Part shown: in pieces, positions 7,743 to 16,858 of the stretch
Layout of the letters: each line of letters starts with the position of its first letter
Position numbering within the stretch: position 1 is the first letter of the stretch
Source: Streptomyces regalis
GTDB taxonomy: Bacteria; Actinomycetota; Actinomycetes; Streptomycetales; Streptomycetaceae
NCBI RefSeq assembly: GCF_001509475.1
Contig: NZ_LLZG01000378.1
Coordinates: 1 to 48,819 of the forward strand
Direction: 5' to 3'
DNA: 48,819 bases
Position numbers and translations under genes: made by a program
Notes under the pieces: generated by a model
What the model was told of the DNA's origin: nothing
Seen by the model: only the letters and a program-made list of their open reading frames with translations
Database searches by the model: none

Positions 7743-10631
7743 TCAGGCACAAGGAGGGCGGTAGGGGACGCCGGCGAAGTACCGCTGCCACGAGTCCCGG
7801 GATATGGGGCGGCGTGGAGCGTCGCAGGCTCGGCTGACCGCCTGGTCGAAGTCTGTCGTCAACAGCCGGACGGTGCCGTCGAAAACGCCGGAGACCAGGG
7901 TGCGGCCGTCCGGGCTGAAGCGGACTCCCATCACGGCCGTGTCGTAGGCGGTGAGCAAAGCCCGGTTCCGGGGTGCGGTCGGTGTGCTGACGTCCCAGAT
8001 CCGGACCGAGCGGTCGTCGCTGGAGGAGACGAGGGTACGGCCGTCGCGGCTGAAGTCGACACCGCCGACGACGTCGTCGTGGCCGCAGATTCCGGCCACC
8101 AGCCGGGGCCGTCCGGGTTCGGTGGTGTCCCACAGCCTTACGGCTTCCACGCCGCCTCCCGCGGTCGCGAGGAGGCCGGCGCGGGGGCTGAACTCCACCC
8201 AGAAGACGCCCAGTTCCTGGGCGTGCCACGCGGCCCGCAGGGTCGGCCGACCGGGAGCGCCCAGGTCCCACAGCCGCACCGACGCGTCCTGCCCGCCGGT
8301 TGCCAGGAGCCGTCCGTCTGCGCTGAAGGCCACGGACCGGACGGTGTCGGTGTGTCCGGGCAGCACGGCCCGGAGCTTGGGGCGGCGCGGGTCCGTGATG
8401 TCCCAGACATGCGCCCGGCCGCTCTGACCGGCGTCGGCGAGGGTGCGGCCGTCGGGGCTGAAGGCCATGGCGCGAACGGTGTCGCCGTGGTGGGGGAGAA
8501 GGGAGACGGACCTGGGGCGATCGGGCCGGGTGACGTCCCACAGCCGTACCACTTCGTCGACGCCACCCGTGGCGAGGATGCGTTTGCCGGGGTGCATGGC
8601 GACGGCGTACACGGCACCTTGACTGCCCTCCACCGTGCCCACGCGGACAGGTTGCCGTGGGTCACGGATGTCCCAGAGACGGACCGTACGATCGCGGCCT
8701 CCTGTGGCCAGCAGTGTGCTGTCGTGGCTCACGTCGAGCGCGTAGGCCTCGGAACGATGCGCCGTCCACGTGGTCATGAGGGTGCTGAGCAGGGCGTTGA
8801 GGGTGTTCCGGTCTGGCTTCAACCGGTAAGAGACGAGGGCGAGTTGGGTGGCGAGTGCGGGGGCGGCGGGATACATCCGGGTCGCCTCCGCCGCCACGTT
8901 CAGCGCGATGGCGTCGTTGCGCTGGACCGTCATCGCACGGTTCGCCCGCACGGCGAGCACCGTGGTCGCCGTGGTGAGCAGAGCCAGCACGCCAAGCGTG
9001 GTGATCAGGACGCGGAGCCGACGGGATCCGCGTACGGCAAGGCGGCTTTCGGCCGCGGCCGCAGCCAGGCTCCCCAGGAGGAAGGCGTGCTCCCGTGTGC
9101 TGAGGCCGATGTCGTCCGACTCCGTCAGCTGACGGGCGGCTTCCAGGCGGGTGCCCCGGTAGAGCGCACCGGGGTCTTCGCCCAGGGACACCCAGGTCTC
9201 GGCTGCCTCCGTCAGCTGATGGTGCACTCGTCGCCGGTCCCGGTCGGCCGCGAGCCAGTCCCTCAGCCGTGGCCAACTGCCGATCAGGGCCTCGTGCGCG
9301 ATCTCGATCCGGTCTCTGTCGAGGCTGACCAGACGGGCCGCCGCAGCCTGTTCCACCACACTCGTCGTGATGTGGTCCTCGTCCAGTTCGCCCCGGGTGA
9401 CGCGGCGTTTGGTGTCCTCGGTTCCCGCTGCCGGGGCGGTGAGGCGCATGAACAGGTGTCGTGCCGTTGTTCGCTGGTCCGCGTCCAGGTCTTCGTAGAA
9501 CTCCTCCGCCGACTTGGCCAGTGCGCCCTCGATGCCGCCGGCGGCATCGAGGGCGTCGAGGGTGAGCAGACTTCCGCGTCGGCGGCGCCAGGTCTGCAGC
9601 AGTGCGTGCGACAACAGCGGGAGCACCCCGACCTGGCGGTGTGCCTGTGCCATCAGCGTGGCCAGCAGCGCGCTTTCGACGGTCAGTCCCGCCTGCTGGG
9701 CAGGTTTCACCACGACCCTGCGCAGTTCGTCCAGATTCATCGGCCCCACGGGCACCTGCGCGTCGCGCATCGCCTCCACAAGCAGCGGATGGTGGGTGCA
9801 GTGCGCATAGAAGTCGGCATGCACGCCCAGTGCCACCCGGCACCGGGAGCCTTCGGCCGAGGCGGCTGCGACCAGGGCTTCGACGAAGCGGTCCTGCTCG
9901 ACCATGTCCCGGCACAACGTGAAGGTTTCCTCGAACTGGTCGACGACCAGCAGCATGTCGCCGTCATCCGCGTGGGGACGAGCTGTGATCTGCCGCGCTA
10001 CGCGGCCCAGGTTCCCCGGATCGTCCTTCAGCTCCTTGTACAGGCCGCCCGGCGTCACTCCCGCCAGCGCCGCCAGCCTCACCGCACACTCCTCCAACGG
10101 CTTGGGCCCCGGCGTCACCACCACCGTCGTCATCGCGGACTGCAGACGCGGCACCAACCCGGCCCGCAACAGGGACGACTTGCCCGAACCCGAAGCCCCG
10201 ATCAGCACCACGAACCGCTGCCGCTCCAGCCGCTCGGCCAGTTCCGCCACCAGTTGCTCCCGGCCGAAGAACCACTCCGCGTCCTGCTCCCGGAACGACC
10301 GCAGTCCCGCGTAGGGCGGAGGCGTGCCGGACTCCGCCGCCGGACCGGGTTCGGCATGCCCCTCGCCGAGTAGTTCCGCCGCCTCCCGCCAACGACGCTC
10401 CCACTCCTATACGTCCCCGTCACAGGCGTGCACGTACGCCAGCGTCACCGCCAGTGTGGGCAACCGCTTCCCGGACGCCGCGGAGGACAGGGTCGACAGT
10501 GAGAAGTGAGCCTGCTCCGCCAGTTCCCGGTATGGCGGAGCCCCTGCCTTCCGCCGCAGTCGCCGCAGGTCCTCAGCGAACTCCAGTAACGGACCGTCCC
10601 CCGCCTCAAGTGGGCTTTCTCTGCGCGGCAT
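7743..10631 (-). pseudogene. HTH - STAND NTPase - WD40 protein, interrupted by an amber codon
   Basis: Starting at ATG 10631 (GGGGGAGG just upstream), the frame encodes an N-terminal XRE-like domain (LAEQAHFSLSTLSSAASGKRLPT). It meets TAG at 10407-10409 (codon 75) and continues in the same frame without another stop to 7743. Beyond the stop are an nSTAND1 NTPase (P-loop GASGSGKSS, Lys at codon 151; Walker B MLLVVDQFEE), a transmembrane segment (VLITTLGVLALLTTATTVLAV) and about seven WD40 repeats with DxxVRLWD endings. Related Streptomyces proteins have a sense codon at the interruption. As read, only the HTH peptide is made, unless translation restarts (an ATG lies at 10250) or reads through. 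Such proteins are thought to be signal-sensing switches. The stop could be a sequencing error. Confidence 0.82.
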
Positions 10632-10955
10632 TGCCACACCTCCCCCGATGTGCCCCCGTGTCACCGTCTGAACGGCTTCACCATATTTTTCAGGACTTGT
10701 TTGTTCGGCACCAGTGGCCCGGCCGTGAAGAATCCCGGGCCGCTACTCCTTGAGCGGACCATCCGGTTGACCTGTGCCGACCAACACGGGGCGCCGGGCC
10801 TTCGCATGGCTCACAAAGCGAGCACGACACGTGCCGTTCAGGGGGAAACATCCGCGTACTACTACTGTCTTCTGACGTCGCACCCTCACCCTGGCTCCCC
10901 GAAGCATCCGTCGTCCGAGCGCCTGGTCGTCCGGACGGAGCTCGCGGGCCGGGGC
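10632..10955. other. Divergent spacer between STAND-WD40 and LuxR genes
   Basis: This 324-bp spacer holds the ribosome-binding site of the leftward STAND gene (GGGGGAGG, about 10637-10645). Both promoters should lie here. An in-frame ATG for the rightward gene occurs at 10806, but the peptide it would add is not protein-like. No convincing operator or terminator was seen. Confidence 0.4.
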
Positions 10956-11522
10956 ATGTCCCAGCGGATCGAGTCGCTGCTGGGAGCCTCACGTTCACTG
11001 GTGGTGCGGCACAGGACCACGCGCCCCCCGGACGCGGGCATCCCGCAGCCGGCCCCCGTGGTCGTGGTGACCGACAGCGTGACGGCTGCCCAGGGGTTCG
11101 CTTCCAGGGCGGTGCTGGTGGCAGAGGGGGCCATGACCAACGCCGAACTCGGTGAGCTGGGGCACGCCGACGTCGGTGGCATCGTCCTTCGTCACGCCCT
11201 CGCCTGGGAGCTCGTGACCGCGATCGTCACCGTCGGTGTCGGCGACCGCTGGGTCAGCCCGGCCGTGGGAGCCCGGCTGTTGCGCCGCCTGCGGCCGTCC
11301 GCGCGCGGGCTCCCGCCGTCGCTCACGGCGCGCGAGCGCCAGGTCCTGGAGCACATCGCGAGCGGCTTGTCGAACATGGAGATCGCCGAGGAGCTGACCA
11401 TCAGTGTGCGCACAGTCAAGCACCACGTGACGAACGTGCTGATGAAGCCCGGCGCCAGGGATCGCGCGCACGCAGTGTCCATGGCGCAGCGCGCGGGTGT
11501 GTGGCAGCCCGTCTACGACTGA
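10956..11522 (+). CDS. LuxR-family DNA-binding regulator without a typical receiver domain
   Basis: About 188 residues if translation starts at ATG 10956 (MSQRIESLLGASRS). The C-terminus is a clear LuxR/NarL helix-turn-helix (SLTARERQVLEHIASGLSNM ... VRTVKHHVTNVL). The N-terminal half (APVVVVTDSVTAAQGF ... LRHALAWELVTAIVTVGVG) resembles a receiver fold but has no acidic pocket or phospho-acceptor Asp. The normally helical LRKLGARDR segment reads LMKPGARDR, a proline that could disturb the last helix. The frame is open upstream to 10650 but no good ribosome-binding site was found, so the start is uncertain. It is divergent from the STAND-WD40 gene. The target is unknown. Confidence 0.75.
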   Translation: MSQRIESLLGASRSLVVRHRTTRPPDAGIPQPAPVVVVTDSVTAAQGFASRAVLVAEGAMTNAELGELGHADVGGIVLRHALAWELVTAIVTVGVGDRWVSPAVGARLLRRLRPSARGLPPSLTARERQVLEHIASGLSNMEIAEELTISVRTVKHHVTNVLMKPGARDRAHAVSMAQRAGVWQPVYD

Positions 11523-11547
11523 GGTGCGCAGCCGCGACGGCGGGCAT

Positions 11548-12400
11548 TCACTGCCGCAGGGCCACGACCGGCTGCACCCGGGTTGCCCGCCAGCCCGGCA
11601 ACAGTCCCGCGACCAGGCCGGTCACCACCCCGCCGACCGCGGCCAGCGCAGCGGTGCGGACATCGAGCACCGGCTCCCAGCCGTTGTGCAGCGCGACCGC
11701 GACGACGGCGACGATGCCCGACGCACTGCCCACGATCCCTCCGACCGCCCCCAGCAAGGTCGTCTCGGTGAGGAGTTGGACGAAGATGTGCCGCGGCCGG
11801 GCACCGACGGCACGGCGCAGCCCGATCTCCGCCGCCCGGGCCGCGACCCCGGCCGTGGCCGCCGTCGCGATGGAGAACGTCCCCACCGTGAGCGCGATCA
11901 GCGACACGACGAGAACCAGCGTGGTGACGTTGCCCTCGACCGCGCGGCGCAGCGTGAGTGGGTCGGGCGGGGCGATCGACTCCAGCCGGCCGACGGCCTC
12001 CGGCAGCAAGGCCAGGGGGGCCTGGGCGCCGATCGGGCGCGCCGCACCGGGGCGCACCTGGACCAGCACGTCACGCTCGGGCTTTACCGCGTCCGTGCCG
12101 CCGACGAGACGCTGTGCCGTGTCGAACGGCATGACCACCGAGGCCATCGTGGCGGATTCCCGGGTCACATCGTCGAAGACACCGATCACCGTGTACGGGC
12201 GGTCGTCGATGAAGACCGCGACGCCGACCCGGTCGATGTCCAGTGCGCGCGCGAGGTTCTCCGGGAGCAGGAAGACGGGGGCGGCAGCCCGGTCGTGGAA
12301 GCCGTCGAAGGCGCGGCCGCGCAGGATGTGCGGCCCGATCACGGCGAGCGCGCCGGCATCCACACCGGCGATCCTGGCCTGGGTGGCGGACTTCCCGGTC
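11548..12400 (-). pseudogene. MacB/FtsX-type ABC transporter permease, 5'-truncated
   Basis: The last ~280 residues of a MacB-like permease are intact up to the stop at 11548. They comprise a periplasmic MacB_PCD-type region (IAGVDAGALAVIGPHILRGR ... VFIDDRPYTVIGVFDDV) and the FtsX core with three transmembrane segments (TTLVLVVSLIALTVGTFSIA; LLGAVGGIVGSASGIVAVVA; AALAAVGGVVTGLVAGLLPG), then WRATRVQPVVALRQ. The first transmembrane helix and N-terminus are missing. The upstream sequence belongs to an MFS pump on the same strand. No partner ATPase gene is nearby, so it is a non-functional relic. Confidence 0.78.
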
Positions 12401-13640
12401 GTGAGCGACCTGCTGCATGGTGTTGACGGCGGCTGAGGCGACACCGGCGTCCTCGGTGCGGACACCGGCGGTGGCCAGGCCCATGGCCGAGGACATGATC
12501 AGGCCGAAGCCGGCTCCGGCCACGATCAGCGGAAGCATGATGTCCGTGACGTAACCGCTGTTGAGGTCGAGGCCGGTGAGCCAGACCATGGCCGCGGCGG
12601 CCAGGCCCATGCCCAGCGGCACGACCGCCTTCGGGCCGAGGCGGGGCATCAGTACGCCGGAGGAGAAGGTGGAGGCGAGCATGAGCGCGACTGTCATGGG
12701 CAGGAAGGCCAGCCCGGTCCTGACGGGGCTGTAGCCCAGGCTCTGCTGCATGTAGTAGGTGAGGAACAGGAAGACGCCGAACATGCCCGCGCCGATGATC
12801 AGCACGGAGGCCAACGACGCGCCGCGATTGCGGTCGAGCAGGAAGCCCCAGGTGGCCGGGGAGCCCCAGCCGTGGGACTCGGCGTTGGGGAAGCCGTAGA
12901 CCAGGCTGAACAGGCCGGCGGAGACGAGCACGGCACCAGAGACGTCGATCCGGGCGGACTTGTCGCGGTGGGTGCGGCTGAGCAGGAGCGCCCCGCCGAC
13001 GAAGGCGGCGACGGCGAAGACGTGGTTCACGTACAGGGTCCAGCGCCAGTCGAGGTGCTCGGTCAGCAGGCCCCCGAGGAGGAGGCCGACGGCTCCGCCG
13101 GCCCCTGCGATCGCGCCGTACACGGCGGTGGCCTTGGCGCGTTCCTTGGCGTCGGTGAAGGTCGTGGTCAACAGGGAGAGGGCGGCCGGGGCGAGCAGGG
13201 CGCCGAACAGGCCCTGGACAGCGCGGGCGCCGACCAGCATCTCGAAGCTGGTCGCGGCACCACCGACCGCGGAGGCGCCCGCGAAGCCGACCAGGCCGAC
13301 CAGGAAGGTCGTCTTGCGGCCGAAGAGGTCGGCCAGGCGTCCGCCGAGCAGCAGCAGGCTGCCGAAGGCGAGCGCATAGGCGGTGACGATCCACTGCCGG
13401 TCCCGGTCCGAGAAGCCCAGGTCCTTCTGGGCCGACGGAAGGGCGATGTTCACGATCGTCGCGTCCAGGACGACCATCAGTTGGGCCAGGCTGATGACGG
13501 CCAGGATCCACCAGCGATGACGGGGCGGGGCGGTGCGGCGGCGGACGGGGCGCGGGACGCAGGGGCCGCGGCCTGCGCGTCGGTGACTGTGGGGGAGGCG
13601 GGGACTCCTGGGATGCCTGGGGCGATCAGCGAGGGAGACA
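12401..13640 (-). pseudogene. DHA2-type MFS drug-efflux transporter, 3'-truncated and frameshifted
   Basis: The frame from WWILAVISLAQLMVVLDATIV encodes a 14-TM EmrB/QacA-type pump with the motif A-like LADLFGRKTTFLVGL and motif C-like AGAGGAVGLLLGGLLTE. It stops matching at GVASAAVNTMQQV near 12407, losing the last ~60-100 residues. There it joins an ABC permease fragment. At the 5' end the natural leader (VTDAQAAAPASRAPS...) lies in another frame, so a frameshift near 13515-13530 separates any start codon from the body. The divergent TetR gene at 13644 was probably its repressor. Original substrates are unknown. Confidence 0.78.
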
Positions 13641-13643
13641 GCC

Positions 13644-14312
13644 GTGGGAGCCAGAGCAGCAGAATCCGCACGTCGGCCGGGGCGTCCCGGCGCGGACACT
13701 CCCGCGGTGCCCGGCGAGGACGACGTCCTGCGGCGCGGGCTCGAAGCCTTCGCGGAGCTGGGATACGACCGCGCCTCCGCCCGCGAGCTGGCCCGCCGCC
13801 TCGGCGTCAGCCACAACTTCATCAACGACCGGTACGGGTCCAAGGCGGCGTTCTGGCGCGCGGTGGTCGACTCCGCACTGAGGGCGCAGAAGGCCCGTAT
13901 GCCCGAGGTGGACGGCTCGGTCGACGACGCCGAGTGGCTACGGCAGATCATCACCGGCTTCTACCGGACCGCGGTGGACACGCCGTTGGTCGGACGGCTC
14001 ATCGTCGACGAGTTCAACCGCGAGACGGAACGGCTGGACTACCTCTACGAGCACTACGTCACCCCGCTCCTGCAGACCATGCTCCCCAGCATCGAGCGGC
14101 TCTTCGCCTCTGGACGCATGGCACCCGTTCCGACGGACGTGCTGTTCTTCGCCGTCATCCCACCCGTGTCGGGAGTGCTGCAGGCGCCCCTGGCGCGCCG
14201 CCTGGGCAGAACCGACCTCGCCTCGCCGCCGCAACTCACGGAGACGGCAGAGGCGTTGGCGGCGCTTGTGGTCAACGGACTGCTGGCGACAGGCGCGGGG
14301 GCGTGCTCCTGA
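13644..14312 (+). CDS. TetR-family transcriptional regulator
   Basis: 222 residues from GTG 13644, with GAGGGAGA at 13631-13638. The N-terminal TetR helix-turn-helix reads GLEAFAELGYDRASARELAR then LGVSHNFINDRYGSKAAFWRAVVDSAL. The C-terminal ligand domain is helical with LRQIITGFYRTAVDTPLVGRLIVDEF. It is divergent from the MFS pump pseudogene, the standard layout for a TetR repressor of drug efflux. With the pump broken, its regulatory target at this locus is gone. It may still bind its own promoter or sites elsewhere. Confidence 0.9.
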   Translation: MGARAAESARRPGRPGADTPAVPGEDDVLRRGLEAFAELGYDRASARELARRLGVSHNFINDRYGSKAAFWRAVVDSALRAQKARMPEVDGSVDDAEWLRQIITGFYRTAVDTPLVGRLIVDEFNRETERLDYLYEHYVTPLLQTMLPSIERLFASGRMAPVPTDVLFFAVIPPVSGVLQAPLARRLGRTDLASPPQLTETAEALAALVVNGLLATGAGACS

Positions 14313-14677
14313 GCCTGAGGCGGGTCCGCGTCCAGCGTCGACGCAGCTCGGCCGGCTGTATGTACGACCACATGACTTCGGTTGAGATGACCGTTTGACC
14401 TGCAGCTGGGGCGTAGCCATCTCCGGGCTCCGCGTGGCCGACGCGTCGATCCTCCTGATGACCCCCTTGCGTGGACCGGCGGCCACCGCCGTACTCATCG
14501 GGGAACTTGTCGCGCATGCCATGCGCCACGACCTGCACTGAGCCGACCGGCCATGCCTTCCTGACGGGGTGGCCGGGATGGGGGGGCGTCCACCAGTGCT
14601 CCTCATCGGCGGGACCGAACGCCGACCGCGCGCCCCCGGCCACGTCTCGGCCGCAGCAGCCGCTATGGTGGAACTAA
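14313..14677. other. Gap with one unassigned 48-codon frame
   Basis: No recognisable gene. A short frame at 14395-14541 (TTG start, plus strand) reads LRVADASILLMTPLRGPAAT and ends VAHAMRHDLH. Its composition is protein-like, and it could be the tail of a lost gene, but no family is recognised and no ribosome-binding site precedes it. The rest looks non-coding. Confidence 0.3.
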
Positions 14678-14728
14678 GCGGACTAGTGTCCGCCACCCGG
14701 AAATGTATAGGCCACTTATCCGGTTAGC
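14678..14728. promoter_or_regulatory. Paired operators of the second TetR gene
   Basis: A near-palindrome GCGGACTAGTGTCCGC lies at 14678-14693. A second site, TAGGCCACTTATCCGG followed by TTAGC, lies at 14708-14728. The same two motifs occur in the same order before the oxidoreductase gene (16804-16819 and 16838-16858). The 12-mer TATCCGGTTAGC is identical at 14717-14728 and 16847-16858. Position just upstream of the TetR start (14765) suggests autoregulation. Confidence 0.68.
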
Positions 14729-14764
14729 GAGGGGTCGTGGGCGAGAGCCCGGAAGGTTGGGGGA

Positions 14765-15346
14765 GTGGAGTCCAGGAATGGCGGGCCTCAGCGCTCGGAC
14801 GCGCAGCGCAATCGGGAGCGGATCCTGGAGGTGGCGCTGGCGGAGTTGTCGCGTTCGGTGGACGTGCCGCTGAGTTTGATCGCCAAGAAGGCGGGGGTGG
14901 GGCAGGGCACGTTCTACCGCAACTTCCCCAACCGTGAAGCGCTCGTCCTGGAGGTCTACCACCACGAGGCGCAACTGCTCGCCGACACCGCGACGGAACT
15001 GCTCAAAACGCGGGCGCCCGACCAGGCCCTGCGTGAATGGATGGATCAGCTCGCCCGCTTCGCCGTCGCCAAGGTCGGCCTCTCGGACGCGATGCGTCAG
15101 ATCGTCGGTACGACGGAGGCCTCGGCGCAGCCGGGATACGCACCGGTGGCCGAGGCGATCAAGACCCTGCTCGCAGCCAATCACGCGGCCGGCACCATCC
15201 GTCCGGAGGTGACCTTCGACGACTTCGTCCTGGCCATCGCCGGCATCTGGCAGATCGATACCCGCGGGGACTGGCAAGCCCAGAGCGCTCGGCTTCTGGA
15301 CCTTGTCATGGACGGGCTGCGCGCCGGAGCGCCCGGGCGGGGATGA
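14765..15346 (+). CDS. TetR-family regulator of the adjacent oxidoreductase
   Basis: 193 residues from GTG 14765, with GGAAGG at 14751-14756. The TetR DNA-binding domain is clear: RNRERILEVALAELSRS, then VPLSLIAKKAGVGQGTFYRNFPNREALV. A compact all-helical C-terminal domain follows (TEASAQPGYAPVAEAIKTLLAANHAAGTIRPEV). The paired operator motifs before this gene recur before the NAD(P)-binding oxidoreductase at 16145-16771. The inference is that it represses itself and that gene. The reductase remnant between them was probably once part of the same response. The inducer is unknown, possibly a reactive or toxic small molecule. Confidence 0.9.
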   Translation: MESRNGGPQRSDAQRNRERILEVALAELSRSVDVPLSLIAKKAGVGQGTFYRNFPNREALVLEVYHHEAQLLADTATELLKTRAPDQALREWMDQLARFAVAKVGLSDAMRQIVGTTEASAQPGYAPVAEAIKTLLAANHAAGTIRPEVTFDDFVLAIAGIWQIDTRGDWQAQSARLLDLVMDGLRAGAPGRG

Positions 15347-15580
15347 CGATCGGGGCGAACGAGAGCGTGCGGGGGCGCAGGGCGGACGAGGTCGCATCGG
15401 ACCACGCGTCGAACGGTGCGTCAGAAATCCCGGTCCGTGGACGCTCCCGTACGGGAGAAGTGCGGTGGCCAACGGCCATTACGTGCCGTGGCGACGTCGT
15501 CCTCGTCGACACACCGGGCGATCAGTGCGGGTGCCGTGTCCGCGGTACGGCTGTCCCGGTGGTGCGGAGTGGTTCTCACG

Positions 15581-16128
15581 TCAGGGGCAGGCGAGGTCGG
15601 AGAGATCGTCCGGTGTGAGGGTGATCGACCCGGCGCCCATGTTCTCCGCCAGGAGGGCGACGGTGGATGAGGCGAGCAGCCAGGCCAGGGCGATCTGACG
15701 GACGGTGGAGCCGTGGCGTTCGGCGACCTTGGCCATGCGGTCTCCGGTGAGGTCGCTCGTGCCGTCGCCGAGCGCGAAGAACGGCACGAAGGCGATGCCG
15801 ACCTCTTCGCAGGCCGTCGCCAGGAGCTCGGCGTCGTCGCGCTTTCCGGCGTGGAAGTGGTGCTGAGGCCGAGGTGGCGGATCAGGCCCTACTCGAGGTT
15901 CGCCTCGACCATCGGCCGCTGGGCGGCGGGGTCGGCGGTCATCCGCACTCTTGCCGCCAAGGTCAGCCCGTGGCGTACCCCCGACGGCGGAGCCTCGCGG
16001 ATCAGCGCGTTGGCGCTGACGGTGCCGTCGTCGCTGGCGTAGCAGGGCGGACAGCCGCATGGCCCCGAAGCCGATGCGGTTGATCGGAAGGTCGCCGCCG
16101 AGCAGGAAGTCGTACGGCGTGGGGGAGT
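15581..16128 (-). pseudogene. Aldo/keto reductase remnant
   Basis: The start region reads TPYDFLLGGDLPINRIGFGA MRL (16120-16050), typical of the first strand of aldo/keto reductases. After a frameshift a fragment VSANALIREAP follows, then MVEANLE and a stop, then LIRHLGLS. The C-terminal third is open (DDAELLATACEEVGIAFVPF ... VRQIALAWLLASSTVALL) to the TGA at 15581-15583. Large parts of the barrel, including the catalytic Tyr/Lys segments, are missing. The 234-bp spacer to the TetR gene (15347-15580) shows nothing else recognisable. Confidence 0.75.
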
Positions 16129-16144
16129 GACGGCTCGTGGTCAG

Positions 16145-16771
16145 TCAGTCCGTGATGACGGCGTCGCGGTGGATCCACTCCGGGCTGTGGGCCGCCTTGT
16201 ACATGAAGTCGGCGACGTCAGCGCGGCTGATCGTCGGGTTGCCCTTCATCGGGAGACGTTCGCCGACGAGGTAACTGCCCTTGGCGGGGCCCTTGGTCAG
16301 CATGGTCGGGTAGACCAGCGTCCAGTCCAGGCCGCTGGAGCGGATCGCCTTCTCGGAGATCTCCTTGTTGGCGTAGATGTTCCGCAGGAACGTGCTGTAC
16401 ATGACCTTCTGCACGGCGCTCGCCGACTTGTAGGTGTCCCCTACGCCGAACGACGACAGCCATATGAGACGGGAGACGCCCGTTTCCTTGGCCGCGCCGA
16501 TCACTGCCGCCGAGGCGCGGGTGAACAGGTCGTCGGCGCGCACGGATGTGCTCCTGCCGAGGGCCGAGACGACGACGTCCTGCCCGATCATGGCCTTCGC
16601 GACATCGTGATGCGAGGTGGCGTCGCCGGCGACCACGGTGACCCGATCTGCCGGCTCGTCCAGCGCCTCCGGCCTGCGTGCCAGGACTGTGACGGTGTCG
16701 CCCGCCTGGAGGGCCAGGTCGACGACGTGGCGACCGGTGGGGCCGGTCGCGCCGAGGATGAGCAGCTTCAT
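16145..16771 (-). CDS. NAD(P)H-binding atypical short-chain oxidoreductase (NmrA/YwnB-like)
   Basis: 208 residues from ATG 16771 (MKLLILGATGPTGRHVVDLA), which carries the GxTGxTG dinucleotide-binding loop at the very N-terminus. GGAAGG lies about 10 nt upstream. A TTG nine codons earlier (16798) is less likely. Later motifs fit NAD(P)-binding family 13/YwnB proteins: VVAGDATSHHDVAKAMIGQD, VSRLIWLSSFGV, SGLDWTLVYPTMLT and ISRADVADFMYKAA. It lacks the YxxxK pair of classical SDRs. Members are often stress- or quinone-related, but the substrate is not known. The promoter carries the operator pair shared with the TetR gene at 14765. Confidence 0.88.
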   Translation of the reverse strand: MKLLILGATGPTGRHVVDLALQAGDTVTVLARRPEALDEPADRVTVVAGDATSHHDVAKAMIGQDVVVSALGRSTSVRADDLFTRASAAVIGAAKETGVSRLIWLSSFGVGDTYKSASAVQKVMYSTFLRNIYANKEISEKAIRSSGLDWTLVYPTMLTKGPAKGSYLVGERLPMKGNPTISRADVADFMYKAAHSPEWIHRDAVITD

Positions 16772-16803
16772 GGTGAGGAAACCTTCCGGTGTGCGCAACC
16801 TAA

Positions 16804-16858
16804 GCGGACAGCTGTCCGCTCCAATGAGGAAAACGTACCGGACAGCTATCCGGTTAGC
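16804..16858. promoter_or_regulatory. Paired TetR operators before the oxidoreductase gene
   Basis: A perfect 16-bp palindrome GCGGACAGCTGTCCGC lies at 16804-16819. A second near-palindrome CCGGACAGCTATCCGG at 16838-16853 is followed by TTAGC. They match the two sites before the TetR gene at 14765 in sequence and order, with centres 34 bp apart here and 30 bp there. The second site overlaps the stop codon (16854-16856) of the phosphatase gene upstream. Confidence 0.72.

Noticed and set aside
7674..10373. Plus-strand open frame of ~900 codons opposite the STAND-WD40 gene
   Set aside because: Antisense shadow. The minus strand carries the P-loop, Walker B and regular WD40 repeats, whereas the plus translation has no recognisable domain.
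11501..12436. Long plus-strand frames opposite the ABC permease/MFS remnants
   Set aside because: Ala/Thr/Arg-rich shadows. The minus strand shows proper transmembrane segments and family motifs.
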